A stretch of 64,000 bases of DNA, from positions 1-64,000 of the forward strand of contig NZ_JAQGEI010000020.1 of the NCBI RefSeq assembly GCF_029017505.1. Direction: 5' to 3'. How positions within the stretch are numbered: the stretch's first letter is position 1; each line of letters begins with the position of its first letter. Origin of the DNA: Sedimenticola hydrogenitrophicus (lineage in GTDB: Bacteria; Pseudomonadota; Gammaproteobacteria; Chromatiales; Chromatiaceae). The notes below the pieces were generated by a model. That model was not told the DNA's origin. It ran no database searches and saw only the letters and a program-made list of their open reading frames with translations. This document shows, in pieces, positions 8,506 to 18,938 of this stretch. A program made the position numbers and the translations under genes.

Positions 8506-8562
8506 GATGCATCCAACCAGACCACTCCCGCTCCGCCTCGGAACGCGGTAGAATCCGCCGCC

Positions 8563-10482
<1,920 letters not shown>

Positions 10483-10602
10483 GTGCCCACGATTTGCAGT
10501 AAATCACCAGAGGCGGGATCATGACCGCTAACGCAACAGCTGGATCGGCGAGCGCCAGGTGGATTCGCCGATTATCCGGGGACAGCAGCTAAGGAGAATA
10601 AA

Positions 10603-10962
10603 ATGTCCGTTGATGACGTGGTATGGGTGCTTAAAGAGAATAAAGAGGTAGTGGAATCCTATGTCTTGATTCGCGAAATAAAGTTACAGCTGGATCTGGA
10701 GCACGAGCGCTTTCATCCGGAGCTGAAGATAAAAATATACAAAAGCACCATGATTCCGGATACCCCGTTCCATTTCGAAGTCAGCCATCATGTGCATACA
10801 CCTGAGCAGGCTACCCCCTATTATCCCACTCGCATATCCTACGGGTCCGAGCGTGAGGCAATCCAGCAGGCCATTGCCACGACGACCCGCTTTCTCAAAG
10901 CGGCACTGCACGCCGGTCACGAACCCGAGGAGGCGTGGCTGGTGCGAAACGACCGGTTCTGA
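10603..10962 (+). CDS. Conserved-looking hypothetical protein
   Basis: 119 residues, soluble, mildly acidic, with a strong ribosome site AAGGAG eight bases before the ATG. The N-terminal half is predicted helix (MSVDDVVWVLKENKEVVESY). A strand-rich part follows (HPELKIKIYKSTMIPDTPFH) and then a C-terminal helix (EREAIQQAIATTTRFLKAAL). I do not recognise the family. It sits between the ABC-F gene and rlmJ on the same strand, but 120 bases after the former, so it is probably its own unit. Base composition is less GC-rich than its neighbours in the first 200 bases, which could mean transfer. Confidence 0.7.
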   Translation: MSVDDVVWVLKENKEVVESYVLIREIKLQLDLEHERFHPELKIKIYKSTMIPDTPFHFEVSHHVHTPEQATPYYPTRISYGSEREAIQQAIATTTRFLKAALHAGHEPEEAWLVRNDRF

Positions 10963-11033
10963 CCCGGCTCACTTGCCAAAATGACGCTTTGGGTGCACAT
11001 TGTCGCCCCACCCAGCGTTCCCGGTGTACCTTC

Positions 11034-11861
11034 ATGCTCAGTTATCGTCACGCCTTCCACGCCGGCAATTTCGCCGATGTCTTCAAGCACCTGGTGCTGG
11101 TCAGGAGCCTGGAGTATCTGCTGCAGAAACCGGGGCCGCTGCTCTATATCGATACCCATGCCGGCGCGGGAAGCTATCCGCTCGACAGCGCCATGGTTCG
11201 CAAGACCAACGAGCATGCGGATGGCGCGGGCGCCTTGCGGCTCGCCGAACTGCCGGCGGATTTTGCCCCCTATGGCGGGCTGATCGAACGCTACCGCAGG
11301 CGCCGGATCTATCCCGGCTCGCCGCTCATCGCCGCCGACCTGCTGCGCGAACAGGACCGGCTGCGGCTGTTTGAGCTGCATCCCACCGATTACCCGAAAC
11401 TCGCCCGGCTGTTTGCCAGGGACCGGCGTGTGCGCACCGAACAGGGTGACGGGCACCATGCCCTGAAGTCCCTGCTGCCGTCGCCGCAGAAACGCGCCCT
11501 GGTACTGATGGACCCGGCCTATGAGGTGAAGCGTGAGTACCAGACGGTGGTGGAGTCGCTGCTGGCCGGGTACAAGCGTATGGCCAACGCCACCTTCCTG
11601 CTCTGGTATCCAGTGGTACAGCGCGACTGGATCGAGCGCCTGATCAAGCAAATGCGCGCCGCCAACCTGAAGGATGTCTGGCAATTCGAGCTGGGCATGC
11701 AGGCGGATAACCGGGAGCGCGGCATGACCGCCAGCGGCATCATTGCCATCAATCCGCCCTGGGTCCTGCCCGGGCAGATGGGCGAACTGTTGCCGCTGCT
11801 GCAGCAGCAACTGGCGCCCGCCCGGGGGTTTTATCTGGTCCGGCAGCTCACGCCCGGATAA
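11034..11861 (+). CDS. rlmJ: 23S rRNA (adenine2030-N6)-methyltransferase RlmJ
   Basis: 275 residues, close to E. coli RlmJ (280). The ATG at 11034 gives the family start MLSYRHAFHAGNFADVFKH. The SAM-binding region reads LLYIDTHAGAGSY, and the N6-adenine catalytic motif is LMDPAYE (DPxY). The C-terminal part has GIIAINPPWVLP. The enzyme methylates A2030 of 23S rRNA. An in-frame extension to 10935 overlaps the previous gene and lacks family similarity. Confidence 0.95.
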   Translation: MLSYRHAFHAGNFADVFKHLVLVRSLEYLLQKPGPLLYIDTHAGAGSYPLDSAMVRKTNEHADGAGALRLAELPADFAPYGGLIERYRRRRIYPGSPLIAADLLREQDRLRLFELHPTDYPKLARLFARDRRVRTEQGDGHHALKSLLPSPQKRALVLMDPAYEVKREYQTVVESLLAGYKRMANATFLLWYPVVQRDWIERLIKQMRAANLKDVWQFELGMQADNRERGMTASGIIAINPPWVLPGQMGELLPLLQQQLAPARGFYLVRQLTPG

Positions 11862-11896
11862 GGACCCGCGCTGACAAAACCCGCTCCTCGGGCGCT

Positions 11897-12059
11897 AAGG
11901 GCTCGCGCAAAAATAAGTTCCGGTATTCGGTCGCCCCTGGACCCCGCCGCCTGCGTTACGCTTTTTGGCAAGGGAACAGCCATTGCCTGCAAAGCGTGCC
12001 TTGCCGGCGTGGCCCAGTGACGCCCTCGGTACTAAGGAATTATTCTTGCGCGAGCCCTA
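11897..12059. repeat. Palindromic repeat family D, copy 1
   Basis: 163-bp element between rlmJ and the RRM gene. The left end reads AAGGGCTCGCGCAAAAATAA and the complement of the right end reads TAGGGCTCGCGCAAGAATAA, so the termini are an 18-of-20 inverted repeat. Inner blocks GGCAAGGGAACAGCCATTGC and GCCTGCAAAGCGTGCCTTGC recur in copy 2 (36331-36546). A one-sided remnant is at 55041. Confidence 0.78.
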
Positions 12060-12101
12060 ACCGGGGTATAATCAGCGCACTTTCCGAAACACGGTGACCC
12101 G

Positions 12102-12368
12102 ATGAAACTCCTGATACGCAACCTCGCCCGTAGCACCACCGAAGCGGAACTCCGCGCCCTGTTCGAGGCGTACGGCACGGTGCAGTCCTGCACCCTGGTG
12201 ATGGATCAGGCGAGCGGCCAGTCAAAGGGTTTCGGCTTCGTCAACATGCCCAAGCCGGGGGAAGCCAAGGCGGCGATGAAGAGCCTGAACGGGCAGGAGC
12301 TGGCCGGCAGCCGGATGCGGGTGAAAAAGGCCGAGACACCGCAGGCAAAACCAGGCAGCGACGACTAG
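12102..12368 (+). CDS. Small RNA-binding protein (single RRM)
   Basis: 88 residues forming one RNA recognition motif. RNP2 is LLIRNL at the N-terminus and RNP1 is KGFGFVNM around residue 46; a short Lys-rich tail follows. Such single-RRM proteins (often called Rbp in bacteria) bind RNA and are commonly linked to cold or stress response, but the target here cannot be told. The ATG is ten bases after a weak GTGAC site. A palindromic repeat follows it. Confidence 0.9.
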   Translation: MKLLIRNLARSTTEAELRALFEAYGTVQSCTLVMDQASGQSKGFGFVNMPKPGEAKAAMKSLNGQELAGSRMRVKKAETPQAKPGSDD

Positions 12369-12419
12369 CAGCAATGGTGGATGTGCCTACCGAATTGTCC
12401 ACCCTTAAGACTACAACCT

Positions 12420-12500
12420 GTAGGATGCGGTGAGTAAAACGAACCGCATCGGTCCGGCGGCCAGCCAATGATGCGGTTCGCAAGCTCACCGGCATCCTAC
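12420..12500. repeat. Imperfect inverted repeat (GTAGGATGCGGTGAG type)
   Basis: GTAGGATGCGGTGAGTAAAA on the left pairs imperfectly with GCTCACCGGCATCCTAC on the right, and an inner GAACCGCATC/GATGCGGTTC pair adds to the stem. Non-coding. It could form one long hairpin downstream of the RRM gene and the convergent RND operon. Confidence 0.7.
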
Positions 12501-12617
12501 CCAAAAAACCGGTCATAGGGCGCCCCGTGGGCGCCTAACCCACCCAAAGCTGAATCAGCTGTACCCCGCTAATAAAATTGGAAGACTACTAGCCACACCC
12601 CGCCTTGCCGGAATCAC

Positions 12618-15600
12618 TCAGCCGGCCTGCTCCTCCCGTTCCAGCGCCAGTTGCGCCTTGTTATGGTCACGCGCCAGCAGCAGATAGAAGGCCGGCAGTA
12701 CAAACAGGGTGAAGAAGGTGCCGATCCCCAGCCCGGTGGTGATGGTGAGGCCGATATCGAAGCGGCTGACCGCCCCCGGGCCGCTGGCGGTCAGTAGGGG
12801 GAGCATAGCGACTATCAGCGCCACGGCGGTCATCAGGATCGGCCGCAAGCGGATCGCCGCGGCCTTCTCCACCGCCTCGCGCTTCGACAACCCCTCCTTG
12901 ATCTGCAGCTGATTGGCGAACTCCACGATCAGGATGCCGTTCTTGGCCACCACCCCGATCAGGGTGATCAGGCCGACCTGGGTGTAGATATTCACCGAGG
13001 CCATGCCCAGGGTGATGAAGACCATCGCCCCGGCGATAGAAAGCGGTACCGAGATGAGGATGATCAGCGGATCGCGCCAACTCTCGAACTGGGCCGCCAG
13101 CACCAGGTAGATCACCAGCAACGACAGGAAGAAGGTGACCACCAGACCGCTACCCTGTTGGGCGTACTGGCGCGAATCGCCGGCATAATCGTAGCTGTAG
13201 CCTTTCGGCAGCAGCTCCTGGGCCTGGGCCTCCAGGAAGGTCAGGGCATCACCCAGCTTGACCCCGGGGAAGGTCACCCCCTCCACCGCCACCGAGTTGA
13301 GCTGCTGGAACTGGGTGCGTTTCGAGGGTTCGACCCGGCTCTCCATGCGCACCACGCTGGAGAGCGGCACCAGCGCCCCGCCGCCGCTACGGATATGGTA
13401 GTCATCGAGCATCGCCTCGCTGAGCCGGTAGGCCTGCTCGACCTGAGGAATCACCTTGTAGCTGCGGCCATCGAGATTGAACCAGTTGACGTGGCCGCCA
13501 CCCAGCATGGTGCCCAGATTGCGGCCGATCTCCTGCATGCTGATGCCCAGGTCCCCGGCCCGGTCGCGGTCGACCAGCAAGCGGGTGACCGGGCGGTCCA
13601 GGTCCACCGACTTCTTCAGGAACATGAAGTTGCCGCTGCCCATGCCGCGACCGATGATCTGATCGGCCAGCTCGATAATCTCTTCATAGGTGCGGTCGCT
13701 GGTAATCACGAACTGCACCGGCAGGCCGCCGGCGGAACCGGGCAGGCTGGGCCGGGGAAAGGCCACGCTCTGGAACCCGGCCACCTTGTCCAGGGCCGCC
13801 TGGACCTCCGGCTGCACCATCGTCTGGGTGCGCTCGCGCTGGTTGATGGAGGTCATCTTAAAGCCGCCGAACACCGTGTCCTGGGAGCGCCCGAGGATGT
13901 AGAAGCCGTCGTTGTACTCGGGAATCCCCTGAAACTCCTCCTGGATCTGCCGCGCATAGGCGCGGTGGTAATCCAGGGTGGCGGTGCGCGGACCGCTGGC
14001 CTGGAAGAAGAGAATACCCTGATCCTCGGTCGGCGCCAGTTCGTTCTGGCTGGTGACGAACATCAGGTAGATGGCCGGCAGGGTGAGCAGGGCGAAGATG
14101 ACGCTCACCGACACGGTGGAGAGCGAACCGTGCAGCAGCCGCCGATAGCCGTCGGCCAGCCAGTTGAAGAACGCCTCGACCCGCTGCTCGAAGCGCCCCT
14201 GGCTGCCGTGGGGCTTGAGTACATGTGCGGAGAGCACCGGCGAGAGGGTCAGGGCGACGATACCGGAGATGATCACCGCGCCGCTCAGTGTGAAGGCGAA
14301 CTCGGTGAACAGGGTGCCCACCAGCCCGCCCATGAAACCGATCGGCGCATACACCGCCAACAGGGTGGTGGTCATGGCGATGATCGGCACCGCCATCTCC
14401 CGCGCCCCGTAGATGGCGGCGTGGAACTTGGTCTCGCCGCGTTCGATGTGCCGATGCACATTCTCCACCACGATAATGGCGTCATCCACCACCAGGCCGA
14501 TCGCCAACACCATGGAGAGCAGGGTCAGCAGGTTGAGCGAGTAACCCAGCAGCAGCATGACGAAGGCACCGCCGATCAGCGACAGCGGTACCGCCACCGC
14601 CGGCACCGCGGCGGCGCGGAACGACCCCAGCGTCAGGTAGACCACGAACAGCACGATCAGCACCGCCTCGATAATGGTGCGGTAGACTTCGTCGATGGAG
14701 TTCTGAATAAAGGTGCTGGCATCGTAGGGGATCATCACCTGCATCCCCGCCGGCAGCTGGGCGCGGATTTTCGGCACCTCGTCATTGACCAGCCCGGCCA
14801 CGGTCAGCGGGTTGGAGCCCGGCGCCTGCTCGACGGCGATGAACACCGCGGGGATGCCGTTATACCAGGCGGTGGAGTCGTAGTCCTCGGCCCCCAGCTC
14901 GGTGCGGGCGATATCCCCCAGGCGCACCAGCGCGCCGTTGCCGCCCCGCACCACCAGGCGCTGAAAATCCTCTGCCCGATTGATGTCGGTGCTGGCGGTC
15001 AGGTCCACCGCCACGTATCGGCCCTTGGTCGAGCCGATACCGGCCAGGTAGTTGTTGTTCCGCAGCACATCGGCCACATCCTCGGCAGTCACCCCCAGCG
15101 CTGCCATGCGCCGCGGGTCGAGCCAGATGCGCATGGCGAACTGCTGGCCGAACATGCGCGCCTTGGCCACCCCGGGCAGGGCCTGCAGCTGCGGCTGCAC
15201 CACCCGCAGCACATAGTCGGCGAGCTGCACCCGGGATATCTCCTGGCTGTAGAAGGCGACATACATCAGGGCGGTGGAGTCGCCGGTGGTGGACTCGATA
15301 ACCGGATCCTGGGCATCCGCCGGCAGCACATTGCGCTTGCTGGCCACCTTGGCCTGGATCTCGGCGACGGCGGCGTTGGCATCGTAATTGAGCTCCATGT
15401 GCACCTCGATGCTGGAGCTGCCCTGGCTGCTGGTGGAGAACAGGTAGTCGATGCCGTTGGCCTCGGCGATGGCCTGCTGCAGCGGGGTGGTGACAAAACC
15501 CTTTACCAGGTCGGAGCTGGCCCCCGGGTAGCTGGTGGTCACCTTGACCACGGTGCTGTCGATCACCGGATACTGGCGCACTTCCAGCATGCCGATGGAA

Positions 15601-15680
15601 CGCAGGCCGACAATCAGGATCAGCAGGCTGACCACCGTCGCCAGTACCGGGCGTTTGATAAAGATGTCGGTAAAGTTCAT
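12618..15680 (-). CDS. RND efflux transporter, inner-membrane permease (HAE1 family)
   Basis: 1020 residues, typical for AcrB/MexF-type proton-driven drug exporters. The N-terminus is MNFTDIFIKRPVLATVVSLL. Helix 4 contains GLVVDDAIIVVENVHRH, whose paired Asp residues carry the proton. Two large periplasmic loops separate 12 helices. The C-terminal half holds GVVAKNGILIVEFANQ. It overlaps the upstream membrane-fusion gene by four bases, and that gene overlaps tetR, so the three form one operon. No outer-membrane channel gene is present here, so a TolC-type protein from elsewhere would be needed. Substrate unknown. Confidence 0.95.
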   Translation of the reverse strand: MNFTDIFIKRPVLATVVSLLILIVGLRSIGMLEVRQYPVIDSTVVKVTTSYPGASSDLVKGFVTTPLQQAIAEANGIDYLFSTSSQGSSSIEVHMELNYDANAAVAEIQAKVASKRNVLPADAQDPVIESTTGDSTALMYVAFYSQEISRVQLADYVLRVVQPQLQALPGVAKARMFGQQFAMRIWLDPRRMAALGVTAEDVADVLRNNNYLAGIGSTKGRYVAVDLTASTDINRAEDFQRLVVRGGNGALVRLGDIARTELGAEDYDSTAWYNGIPAVFIAVEQAPGSNPLTVAGLVNDEVPKIRAQLPAGMQVMIPYDASTFIQNSIDEVYRTIIEAVLIVLFVVYLTLGSFRAAAVPAVAVPLSLIGGAFVMLLLGYSLNLLTLLSMVLAIGLVVDDAIIVVENVHRHIERGETKFHAAIYGAREMAVPIIAMTTTLLAVYAPIGFMGGLVGTLFTEFAFTLSGAVIISGIVALTLSPVLSAHVLKPHGSQGRFEQRVEAFFNWLADGYRRLLHGSLSTVSVSVIFALLTLPAIYLMFVTSQNELAPTEDQGILFFQASGPRTATLDYHRAYARQIQEEFQGIPEYNDGFYILGRSQDTVFGGFKMTSINQRERTQTMVQPEVQAALDKVAGFQSVAFPRPSLPGSAGGLPVQFVITSDRTYEEIIELADQIIGRGMGSGNFMFLKKSVDLDRPVTRLLVDRDRAGDLGISMQEIGRNLGTMLGGGHVNWFNLDGRSYKVIPQVEQAYRLSEAMLDDYHIRSGGGALVPLSSVVRMESRVEPSKRTQFQQLNSVAVEGVTFPGVKLGDALTFLEAQAQELLPKGYSYDYAGDSRQYAQQGSGLVVTFFLSLLVIYLVLAAQFESWRDPLIILISVPLSIAGAMVFITLGMASVNIYTQVGLITLIGVVAKNGILIVEFANQLQIKEGLSKREAVEKAAAIRLRPILMTAVALIVAMLPLLTASGPGAVSRFDIGLTITTGLGIGTFFTLFVLPAFYLLLARDHNKAQLALEREEQAG

Positions 15681-16780
15681 TGTTCCACGACCTGGCTGTC
15701 ATCCAGCTCTACCGAATCATCGATGGTGACCGGCTGTCCGTCGCGCAGCTTGACCAGTCCGGCACGCACCACCCGTTCCCCGGCCGCCAGGCCACGGATG
15801 ACCGCCACCCGTCCCTCCCGCACCGCGCCGGTCTCGACCTGACGCCGTTGCACCCGCAGCCCCCCGCCCTCGGCTTCGCCGATGACATAGGCGAAATTGC
15901 CGTAGGTGTTGTAGCTGATGGCGGTACGCGGCACCGTGAGCACGGCCATCTCCTCCCGCATCAGGGTCTCGACCTCGGCGAACATTCCCGGACGCAGGCG
16001 CTGGTCCGGATTGGGCACCGTGGCGCGTACCCGGATCGAACGGCTGCCCTCGTCCACGCCGGCATCGATGGCGCTGACGCGCCCGCTGAACGGCGCGTCC
16101 GGGTAGGCGGCGACCCGCAGCCGCACCACCTGGCCGGGGGCCACCCGGCTGAACTCACGCTCCGGCAGCGCATAGTCCACGTACAGCGGATCCAGGGCCT
16201 GCAGGCTGACGATCGGGGTGCCGGCCGGAAGATACTGCCCCTGGTCCACCTGGCGGATGCCGAGGATGCCGACGAACGGGGCGCGGATCACCTTCTTGCG
16301 CACCGTGGCCTGCTGCTGCGCCACCTTGGCCTGGGCACTTTCATAGGTCGCCTTGGCGATATCGAACTCCGATTTGGAGACCGCCTGCTTCGGCATCAGC
16401 TCGGCGGTGCGCCGGAACTGCACCTCGGCCAGGCGCTGGTCGGCCTTGAGCGACTCCAGGGTAGCCAGTTCCACCGAATCTTCCAGCCGCAGCAGCGCCT
16501 CGCCGGCCGTGACCTGCTGACCCGAATCGAAATTGATCAGACTGACCATGCCCGGCACCTCGTTGGTGATTTCGATGCCGCTCTGCGCCCGCAGACTGCC
16601 CACCGCGCGCAGCATCGGCTGCCAGTTCTCCTGCCGCACCCGGGCCGAGGCGATTACCGCCGGGGGGCGCGGCGCGGTCAGTTGCGCATTCATCTGCTGG
16701 AACTGTTGGAACTTCCAGTAACCGACACCCGCGGCGGCGGCACCGAACAACAGCAGGACAATAATCAGCCGTTTAATCAT
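15677..16780 (-). CDS. RND efflux periplasmic adaptor (membrane fusion protein, HlyD/AcrA type)
   Basis: 367 residues. One N-terminal membrane anchor (MIKRLIIVLLLFGAAAAGVG) carries no lipobox cysteine. The lipoyl halves (GIEITNEVPGMVSLINFDSG and RAPFVGILGIRQVDQGQYLP) flank a short helical hairpin, and beta-barrel and membrane-proximal domains follow. It links the permease to an outer-membrane duct. The start codon lies inside the end of the tetR gene (eight-base overlap), which indicates translational coupling. Confidence 0.94.
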   Translation of the reverse strand: MIKRLIIVLLLFGAAAAGVGYWKFQQFQQMNAQLTAPRPPAVIASARVRQENWQPMLRAVGSLRAQSGIEITNEVPGMVSLINFDSGQQVTAGEALLRLEDSVELATLESLKADQRLAEVQFRRTAELMPKQAVSKSEFDIAKATYESAQAKVAQQQATVRKKVIRAPFVGILGIRQVDQGQYLPAGTPIVSLQALDPLYVDYALPEREFSRVAPGQVVRLRVAAYPDAPFSGRVSAIDAGVDEGSRSIRVRATVPNPDQRLRPGMFAEVETLMREEMAVLTVPRTAISYNTYGNFAYVIGEAEGGGLRVQRRQVETGAVREGRVAVIRGLAAGERVVRAGLVKLRDGQPVTIDDSVELDDSQVVEQ

Positions 16781-17498
16781 GAACTTTTTCCTGGGGATTT
16801 ACGGGTAAGGAGGGGTGGCCAACCGTGCCGGATGACGCCTCGGCCGAGGGCGCGGTCAAACAGCCGTGAAATAGCAGATCTCCGGCCATCTTCACGAAAC
16901 GACGCGGATCGTCGGCGAAATCGACAAAGGGAAAATGACGCAGCACGTTGCGGCTCTGAAAGAAAAACACATTGGTGCTGATGATCAGGTGCGCCAGCAG
17001 CGCCGGATCCAGGTCGCGGCGGAACTCCCCGCTCTCCTGCCCCTCGCGCACAATCGCCACCAGTTCGCTGAAGCCCTCGAAAAACACCTGTTCGGCCAGT
17101 TCCTTGCCACCCTCGGGGCTGGACTCCATCACCTCGCGCACCACCAGGCGCGAGACCTGTTCCCGGCGCAGCAGGGTATCCAGGTGATGGGCGAGGAAGG
17201 CTGAGAGCTGCTCGGTAACCGTGCTCCCGGAAACCCGTCCCTGCCGCAGCGCCGCGCTGCTGTCGCGGCAGGCCTCGCGGATCACCTCCAGATAGAGCTG
17301 GTGCTTGCTGCGAAAATGGTGGAACACGTTGGCCTTGCTCACCCCGGCGCCGCGCGCCACTTCGCTCATGGAGGTGGCGTCATAGCCCTTTTCGGCGAAC
17401 AGGCCGGCGGCGACATCCAGAACGGCCTGGCCGCCGGAAGAAAGCCGTTCCTCACTCCGTGCCGGGTGGGTGATATCGGGGGTTTGTGTCGGTGTCAT
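16773..17498 (-). CDS. TetR-family repressor of the RND efflux operon
   Basis: 241 residues. The N-terminal helix-turn-helix reads LDVAAGLFAEKGYDATSMSE followed by VARGAGVSKANVFHHFRSK. The C-terminal half is a TetR_C-type ligand and dimer domain (LLRREQVSRLVVREVMESSP). It is first in the tetR-MFP-RND operon, and a perfect TetR-type palindrome lies 11 bases upstream of its ATG. Autorepression relieved by an efflux substrate is the natural model, by analogy with other tetR-RND operons. The ligand is unknown. Confidence 0.93.
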   Translation of the reverse strand: MTPTQTPDITHPARSEERLSSGGQAVLDVAAGLFAEKGYDATSMSEVARGAGVSKANVFHHFRSKHQLYLEVIREACRDSSAALRQGRVSGSTVTEQLSAFLAHHLDTLLRREQVSRLVVREVMESSPEGGKELAEQVFFEGFSELVAIVREGQESGEFRRDLDPALLAHLIISTNVFFFQSRNVLRHFPFVDFADDPRRFVKMAGDLLFHGCLTAPSAEASSGTVGHPSLPVNPQEKVHD

Positions 17499-17508
17499 CG
17501 GGATTCCA

Positions 17509-17528
17509 TACTGACCGATCGGTCAGTA
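17509..17528. promoter_or_regulatory. TetR-type operator palindrome
   Basis: TACTGACCGATCGGTCAGTA is a perfect 20-bp palindrome immediately upstream of the tetR start. The TGACCGATCGGTCA core is a common operator of this branch of the TetR family. It very probably overlaps the operon promoter. Confidence 0.85.
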
Positions 17529-17638
17529 CTATTCTAATACCGTCGGTGAACCTTCACAAGACCTGTCCCCCGCCACAGCGATTCTGAATATGGCCTCCAA
17601 CAGCCGTTAACGGTTGAACACATAGGGGTCGGAGTCGG

Positions 17639-17838
17639 ATGGCACTTAGTTAAGCCGGGATGCACCTGTTTCCGTCATTCCGGCGCAGGCCGGACAAAAG
17701 CGCGAAGCGCGTTGAACGACTGAAAGTCGGCCCGAAGGGTGAGCGAAGCGAATCATCCAGGAAAACCGCCTCCATCGAGCCGCCTGGATCCCGGCATTCG
17801 CCCGGATGACGATGGTTCTGTGCTTAACTAAGTAGCAT
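17639..17838. repeat. Palindromic repeat family A, copy 1
   Basis: 200-bp element with ends ATGGCACTTAGTTAAG and CTTAACTAAGTAGCAT (14 of 16 paired). Inside are GTCATTCCGGCGCAGGCCGG and TGGATCCCGGCATTCGCCC blocks shared with copy 2 at 49562-49702. A fragment of another repeat (GGGGTCGGAGTC) abuts its left end and a full one lies on its right, which suggests insertion next to or into that repeat. The 17529-17935 gap holds no recognisable gene. Confidence 0.75.
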
Positions 17839-17840
17839 TC

Positions 17841-17909
17841 GGGTCGGAGTCAAGTCGCGCAGCGGTGGCGGAAAACTCCTACCGATCCGCGCGACTTGAC
17901 TCCAACCCC
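17841..17909. repeat. REP-like palindrome (GTCGGAGTCAAG family)
   Basis: Left arm GGTCGGAGTCAAGTCGCGC, right arm GCGCGACTTGACTCCAACC, central spacer about 30 bases. The GGAGTCAAG/CTTGACTCC pair recurs at 44015-44081 and 56289-56359. Confidence 0.75.
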
Positions 17910-17935
17910 TTGCCCGCGACTCCCGGGTAGTATGG

Positions 17936-18736
17936 CTACTCCAGCACTTCCACCGTGGCGCCGAGCTTCAGTTCGCCCGCCCCGTCGTGCAGCAGGTTCT
18001 GGCCGAAATAGACCTGGTTGCCCTCGCGCCGGTAGCGGTTGAGGGTGCGCAGTGGCTCCACCCCCTTCTCCCCGGTCTCCGGGTCGATGGTGGGGATGAC
18101 GCAGCGGGAACAGGGCTTGGCGACCCGGAAGGTGAGTCCACCGACGCGGATACGCCGCCAGCCGTCCTCGGCGTAGGGCGCGCATCCGGAGACCACCAGG
18201 TTGGGGCGGAAGCGCAGCATCGGCAAGGCCTGCTCCAGCCGGCTGTTGAGGTCGTCCAGCGAGGCCTGGGAGATCAGCAGAAAGGGGAACCCGTCGGCAA
18301 AGCCGACCAGGTCCTGCGGACCCGCGTAGCGGGGATCAACCGCCCGCTCGGTCTGCTCCGGCATGAAGAACAGCCGGCAGTCGATGCCGAGGAACCGACT
18401 CAGCCAGGCGGCCGGTTCCGCGCCGGCGCCCTGCGCCAGACACTGGTCACCCCACACCTGCACCGTCGCCGCGGCTGCCCCGTCCGGCGCGAAGGTCACA
18501 TCCAGGTCCGGCATGGCGGGTGCCGACAGCCGCAGGCCGCCCGGCGTGAGCGCGGTGCGGATCAGCGCCATGCGCGGCTGCTGACGCTGTGTGATAAACT
18601 TCCCAGCCGCATCCACCACGATCCAGTGACGATCATAACGGATGCCCCGACCATCCACCGGCGCGCGCTCCAGGGCGATGCCGCGCAGGGATTTCACCGG
18701 GTAAAAATAGAGTCCGCTGAGGGTCAGTTGGCTCAT
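17936..18736 (-). CDS. MOSC-domain protein (YcbX-like)
   Basis: About 266 residues from the ATG at 18736, giving MSQLTLSGLYFYPVKSLRGI, the MOSC N-terminal beta-barrel. The MOSC domain proper follows with AKPCSRCVIPTIDPETGE; its conserved cysteine is the expected molybdenum-cofactor sulfur site. It ends in YFGQNLLHDGAG. MOSC proteins of this kind reduce N-hydroxylated compounds or handle Moco sulfur. There is no C-terminal 2Fe-2S ferredoxin domain, unlike E. coli YcbX (about 370 residues), so an external electron donor would be needed. The gene stands alone, divergent from pilU. Confidence 0.87.
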   Translation of the reverse strand: MSQLTLSGLYFYPVKSLRGIALERAPVDGRGIRYDRHWIVVDAAGKFITQRQQPRMALIRTALTPGGLRLSAPAMPDLDVTFAPDGAAAATVQVWGDQCLAQGAGAEPAAWLSRFLGIDCRLFFMPEQTERAVDPRYAGPQDLVGFADGFPFLLISQASLDDLNSRLEQALPMLRFRPNLVVSGCAPYAEDGWRRIRVGGLTFRVAKPCSRCVIPTIDPETGEKGVEPLRTLNRYRREGNQVYFGQNLLHDGAGELKLGATVEVLE

Positions 18737-18888
18737 GTGTGCTCCTTTCAACAGCCAGGCGGCCGGTTTAGTCCGGCCTGATAACGCCGTATTATCGAGC
18801 CTGGCGGAATTTGTCCACAGGGGTCGGCGTGATGGACGTCACAAATATGCGCAAAACCCGCCCTTCATTCTTAGGAAAATCTGCCGCC

Positions 18889-18894
18889 TATAAT
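18889..18894 (+). promoter_or_regulatory. Likely -10 box upstream of pilU
   Basis: A perfect TATAAT hexamer 45 bases before the pilU ATG. No convincing -35 partner at 16-18 bases, so the call rests on the -10 alone. Confidence 0.4.
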
Positions 18895-18938
18895 GGGACA
18901 AGAAATGCTTATGGGCCAGCCCGCCGGAGAAAATAGTT

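Noticed and set aside
13158-15842. 894-codon open frame on the plus strand opposite the RND permease gene
   Set aside because: It is the antisense of a clear RND transporter, is rich in His/Gln/Arg as expected of an antisense frame in GC-rich DNA, and has no domain.
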